DNA of 6,665 nucleotides, taken from the NCBI GenBank assembly GCA_035499215.1, contig DATJZH010000193.1, positions 1 to 6,665 on the forward strand, written 5' to 3'. Below, piece by piece: positions 5,231-6,665 of this stretch (position 1 is the stretch's first letter; each line of letters opens with the position of its first letter). The translations under genes and the position numbers were made by a program. Under the pieces are notes generated by a model. That model searched no databases. It was not told where the DNA came from and was given only the letters and a program-made list of their open reading frames with translations. This DNA comes from DATJZH01 sp035499215 (GTDB lineage: Bacteria; Actinomycetota; Actinomycetes; Streptosporangiales; Streptosporangiaceae).

Positions 5231-5254
5231 CTGAGCCGGCCGCTGCGGCCTCAG
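5231..5254. terminator. Hairpin between converging PH-protein and exporter genes
   Basis: CTGAG-CCG (5231-5238) pairs with CGG-C-CTCAG (5246-5254), giving an 8-bp stem with one bulged C and a 7-base loop. It overlaps the stop codon of the exporter gene and lies 87 bp past the PH gene, so it could serve both converging units. There is no T-run. Bases 5144-5230 hold no gene I can support. Confidence 0.4.
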
Positions 5255-6156
5255 CTGGTGACGAGGGCTACGCCAACTGCCGCGATGGCCAGGCCCGCGT
5301 GCTGCGCCCACCGCAGCCGTTCGCCCAGCAGCACGCGCGCGAGCAGCACGGTGACGCCCGGGTACAGCGCGACGAGGACTACTGCCAGGCCGAACAGGCC
5401 CTGTCTGGTGGCGAGCACGTAGCTGACGTTCGCGCTCGAGTCGAGGACGCCCGCCGCCACCGCCGTGAGGAACGGCACACTGCCCGCGCGCCACGACAGC
5501 GGCGCCTTCCGCGCGGCCGCGGCGACGATCAGGATCACTGCCAGGCCGGCCAGCCGGGCCGCGGCGACTGGCCATAGCGCCCCGGACTCGCCGCCATAGC
5601 GCATGAAAAGGAAGAAGATGCCAAACGACGCTCCCGACATGATCCCGTACGCAATGGCCAGGCCCCGTCCGCGCTCGCCGGCTGCCTGATCCCCGGGCCC
5701 GGCGCTCACGCTGCTTCGCGGCGCGGCGCTCCCGCCGCCTCCCGGCGCGGCGCTCCCGCCCGAACTGACCAGGACGATGGCCGCCAGGCACAGACCTCCC
5801 CCCACATAGACCGCCGGGCCGGGCCGCTCGCCCCCGGCCAGCGCGACTGCGACCGGCAGCACCGTGGAGACGAGCGCCGAAATGGGTGCCACCACGCTCA
5901 TCGGACCGGCGGCCAGACCGGAATAGAAGACGATCAGGCCCGTGCCGCCGACCGCGCCGGCGCACAGTCCCCAGCCCAGGCCGGCCGCCCCCGCCCGCTG
6001 GCCGGAAACGACGGCCGCGGCGAGCACCACGAGCAGGCCGGCCGCTGCGGATATCACCAGCACTGACAGGACATGCGCCCGGCGGGCAGCTGCGCCGCCG
6101 AGAAAGTCGGCGCTGCCGTAGAGCAGCGCCGAGACGAGCGCGTAGAAAGCCACCAT
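5251..6156 (-). CDS. EamA-family (DMT superfamily) transporter
   Basis: The 301-residue protein has ten hydrophobic segments in two five-helix halves, as in EamA/DMT exporters. Helices 1-5 lie at about 2-20, 28-50, 60-80, 84-108 and 113-131; helices 6-10 at about 165-186, 193-215, 225-247, 252-275 and 283-300. 'ALLYGSADFLGG' near the start and 'LYPGVTVLLARVLLGERL' near the end are typical; the latter holds the conserved Pro and the Glu-Arg of the last loop. The halves are joined by a 33-residue Gly/Ser/Ala/Pro linker (132-164) with an internal repeat. Such proteins export amino acids, metabolites or drugs; the substrate cannot be read here. ATG at 6156 is the start, with only a weak ribosome site. 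It is divergent from the XRE-type regulator at 6241, a common layout for a regulator and its exporter. Confidence 0.92.
   Translation of the reverse strand: MVAFYALVSALLYGSADFLGGAAARRAHVLSVLVISAAAGLLVVLAAAVVSGQRAGAAGLGWGLCAGAVGGTGLIVFYSGLAAGPMSVVAPISALVSTVLPVAVALAGGERPGPAVYVGGGLCLAAIVLVSSGGSAAPGGGGSAAPRSSVSAGPGDQAAGERGRGLAIAYGIMSGASFGIFFLFMRYGGESGALWPVAAARLAGLAVILIVAAAARKAPLSWRAGSVPFLTAVAAGVLDSSANVSYVLATRQGLFGLAVVLVALYPGVTVLLARVLLGERLRWAQHAGLAIAAVGVALVTS
5719..5760 (-). repeat. 24-bp in-frame tandem repeat in the exporter linker
   Basis: The 18-base string CGGCGCGGCGCTCCCGCC occurs at 5719-5736 and again, identical, at 5743-5760, a period of 24 bases or eight codons. It encodes GGSAAP twice within the linker between the two helix bundles. 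Because the period is a multiple of three, copy changes by slippage would keep the frame. Confidence 0.8.
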
Positions 6157-6188
6157 CAGATGTCCGCATGACCTCCGGTCGGAGTACC

Positions 6189-6208
6189 GTACTTGCTAGT
6201 ACATTATA
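6189..6208. promoter_or_regulatory. Palindromic operator next to a consensus -10 box, divergent promoter region
   Basis: GTACT (6189-6193) and AGTAC (6198-6202) form a 5-bp inverted repeat with a 4-base gap. Directly beside it, 6203-6208 read on the minus strand is TATAAT, a perfect -10 box for the exporter, which would place its start of transcription inside the palindrome. On the plus strand TATAAA (6205-6210) could serve the regulator. This AT-rich island is unusual in the window. The simplest reading is an operator for the neighbouring HTH regulator. Confidence 0.55.
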
Positions 6209-6240
6209 AATGACCGCCGATACTTCCAGGGAGCCCGACG

Positions 6241-6665
6241 GTGAGCGACCCGGCACCCCTCACCGGCGCGCTGGCGCGCGCCGTCCAGGCCCTGCGGACT
6301 GAGCGCGGCTGGTCGCTGGACCAGCTGAGCGCGCGCTCGGGTGTCAGCAAGGGCGCCCTGGTCGCGCTGGAGCAGGGCCGCTCCAACCCCAGCCTGGCCA
6401 CTCTCGCCCGGATCGCCGATGCCTTCGGCGTGCCGGTCACCCGGCTGATCGACATCACCGACGAGCCCGCGGTCCGGATCACCGGCCCCGCCGAGGCGAA
6501 AGTGCTCTGGGAAGGCCCGGCTGGCGGCCGCGGCGAGATCATCGCCGCTACCGCCCCGCCCTGGGCGGCGGAACTCTGGCGATGGCGGCTGCGGCCCGGC
6601 GAGCAGTTCGGCGGCAGCGCACATGCCCCGGCGACCAGGGAGCTGGCCTGGGTCGAGGCGGGCAC
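6241..6665 (+). CDS. XRE-family HTH regulator, likely with C-terminal cupin (cut by window end)
   Basis: From GTG at 6241 the frame stays open to the window end, 141 codons. Residues about 9-65 are a Cro/C1-type helix-turn-helix: 'LARAVQALRTERGWSLDQLS', then 'SGVSKGALVALEQGRSNPSL' and 'LARIADAFGVPVTRLI'. Residues after about 78 ('VRITGPAEAKVLWEG' and 'ELWRWRLRPGEQF') look like the start of the sensory domain of XRE-cupin regulators, whose cupin barrel would lie beyond the window. AGGGAG at 6228-6233 is the ribosome site, and an in-frame stop at 6211 rules out a longer start. The gene is divergent from the EamA exporter over 84 bp and probably controls it together with itself. The cupin call is inference from a partial domain. 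Confidence 0.88.
   Translation, partial: MSDPAPLTGALARAVQALRTERGWSLDQLSARSGVSKGALVALEQGRSNPSLATLARIADAFGVPVTRLIDITDEPAVRITGPAEAKVLWEGPAGGRGEIIAATAPPWAAELWRWRLRPGEQFGGSAHAPATRELAWVEAG

Noticed and set aside
4967..6256. A 429-codon minus-strand frame overlapping the exporter and PH gene
   Set aside because: It is very Arg/Gly-rich, reads the exporter in the wrong frame, and ends antisense inside the PH gene. The exporter frame shows ten clear helices.
6204..6665. Minus-strand frames opposite the regulator
   Set aside because: The plus-strand frame has a complete helix-turn-helix and a ribosome site; the minus frames have no recognisable domain.

Overview
The window is about two-thirds G+C by eye. 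Start codons are often GTG, G/C dominates third codon positions, and gene content is typical of a mycelial or soil actinobacterium. The best lineage clues are a tadA next to a gene for the actinobacterial tRNA-adenosine-deaminase-associated protein, a DUF664/DinB-fold protein, and a short VapB-like protein of a type I associate with Streptomyces and relatives. I cannot place it to genus.

Layout, left to right. 32-463 (+) is a DoxX-like membrane protein that looks truncated. 464-644 has no gene but holds two or three hairpins between converging genes. 645-1160 (-) is a DUF664 protein. It is divergent, across 48 bp, from a small VapB-antitoxin-like gene at 1209-1502 (+) that is probably read from a leaderless mRNA. 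1575-2828 (-) is a membrane-anchored esterase of the esterase D/antigen 85 superfamily. 2918-3007 (-) is tRNA-Ser(CGA) with an encoded CCA. 3069-3542 (-) is tadA and 3577-4074 (-) is its associated protein. A 267-bp divergent intergenic region (4075-4341) carries an 11-bp tandem repeat, a strong hairpin and a promoter framed by an inverted repeat. It leads into a two-gene operon: a 49-residue membrane peptide (4342-4491) and a bacterial PH-domain membrane protein (4496-5143). 5251-6156 (-) is an EamA/DMT exporter. It is divergent from an XRE-family regulator at 6241 (+), probably with a cupin domain, that runs off the window.

Three small functional units stand out. First, a translation block: TadA makes the wobble inosine, its partner protein has no known function, and a serine tRNA lies just downstream on the same strand. 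Second, a membrane pair: a tiny peptide with a very strong ribosome site directly ahead of a PH-domain protein. Third, an exporter with a divergent HTH regulator, with a palindrome and an overlapping AT-rich promoter between them.

Most of the window is ordinary actinobacterial chromosome. I see no CRISPR array, insertion sequence, phage gene or defence cassette. The points worth checking are the non-coding elements, the unpaired VapB-like gene, the 49-residue peptide and the hairpin between the TadA-associated gene and tadA.
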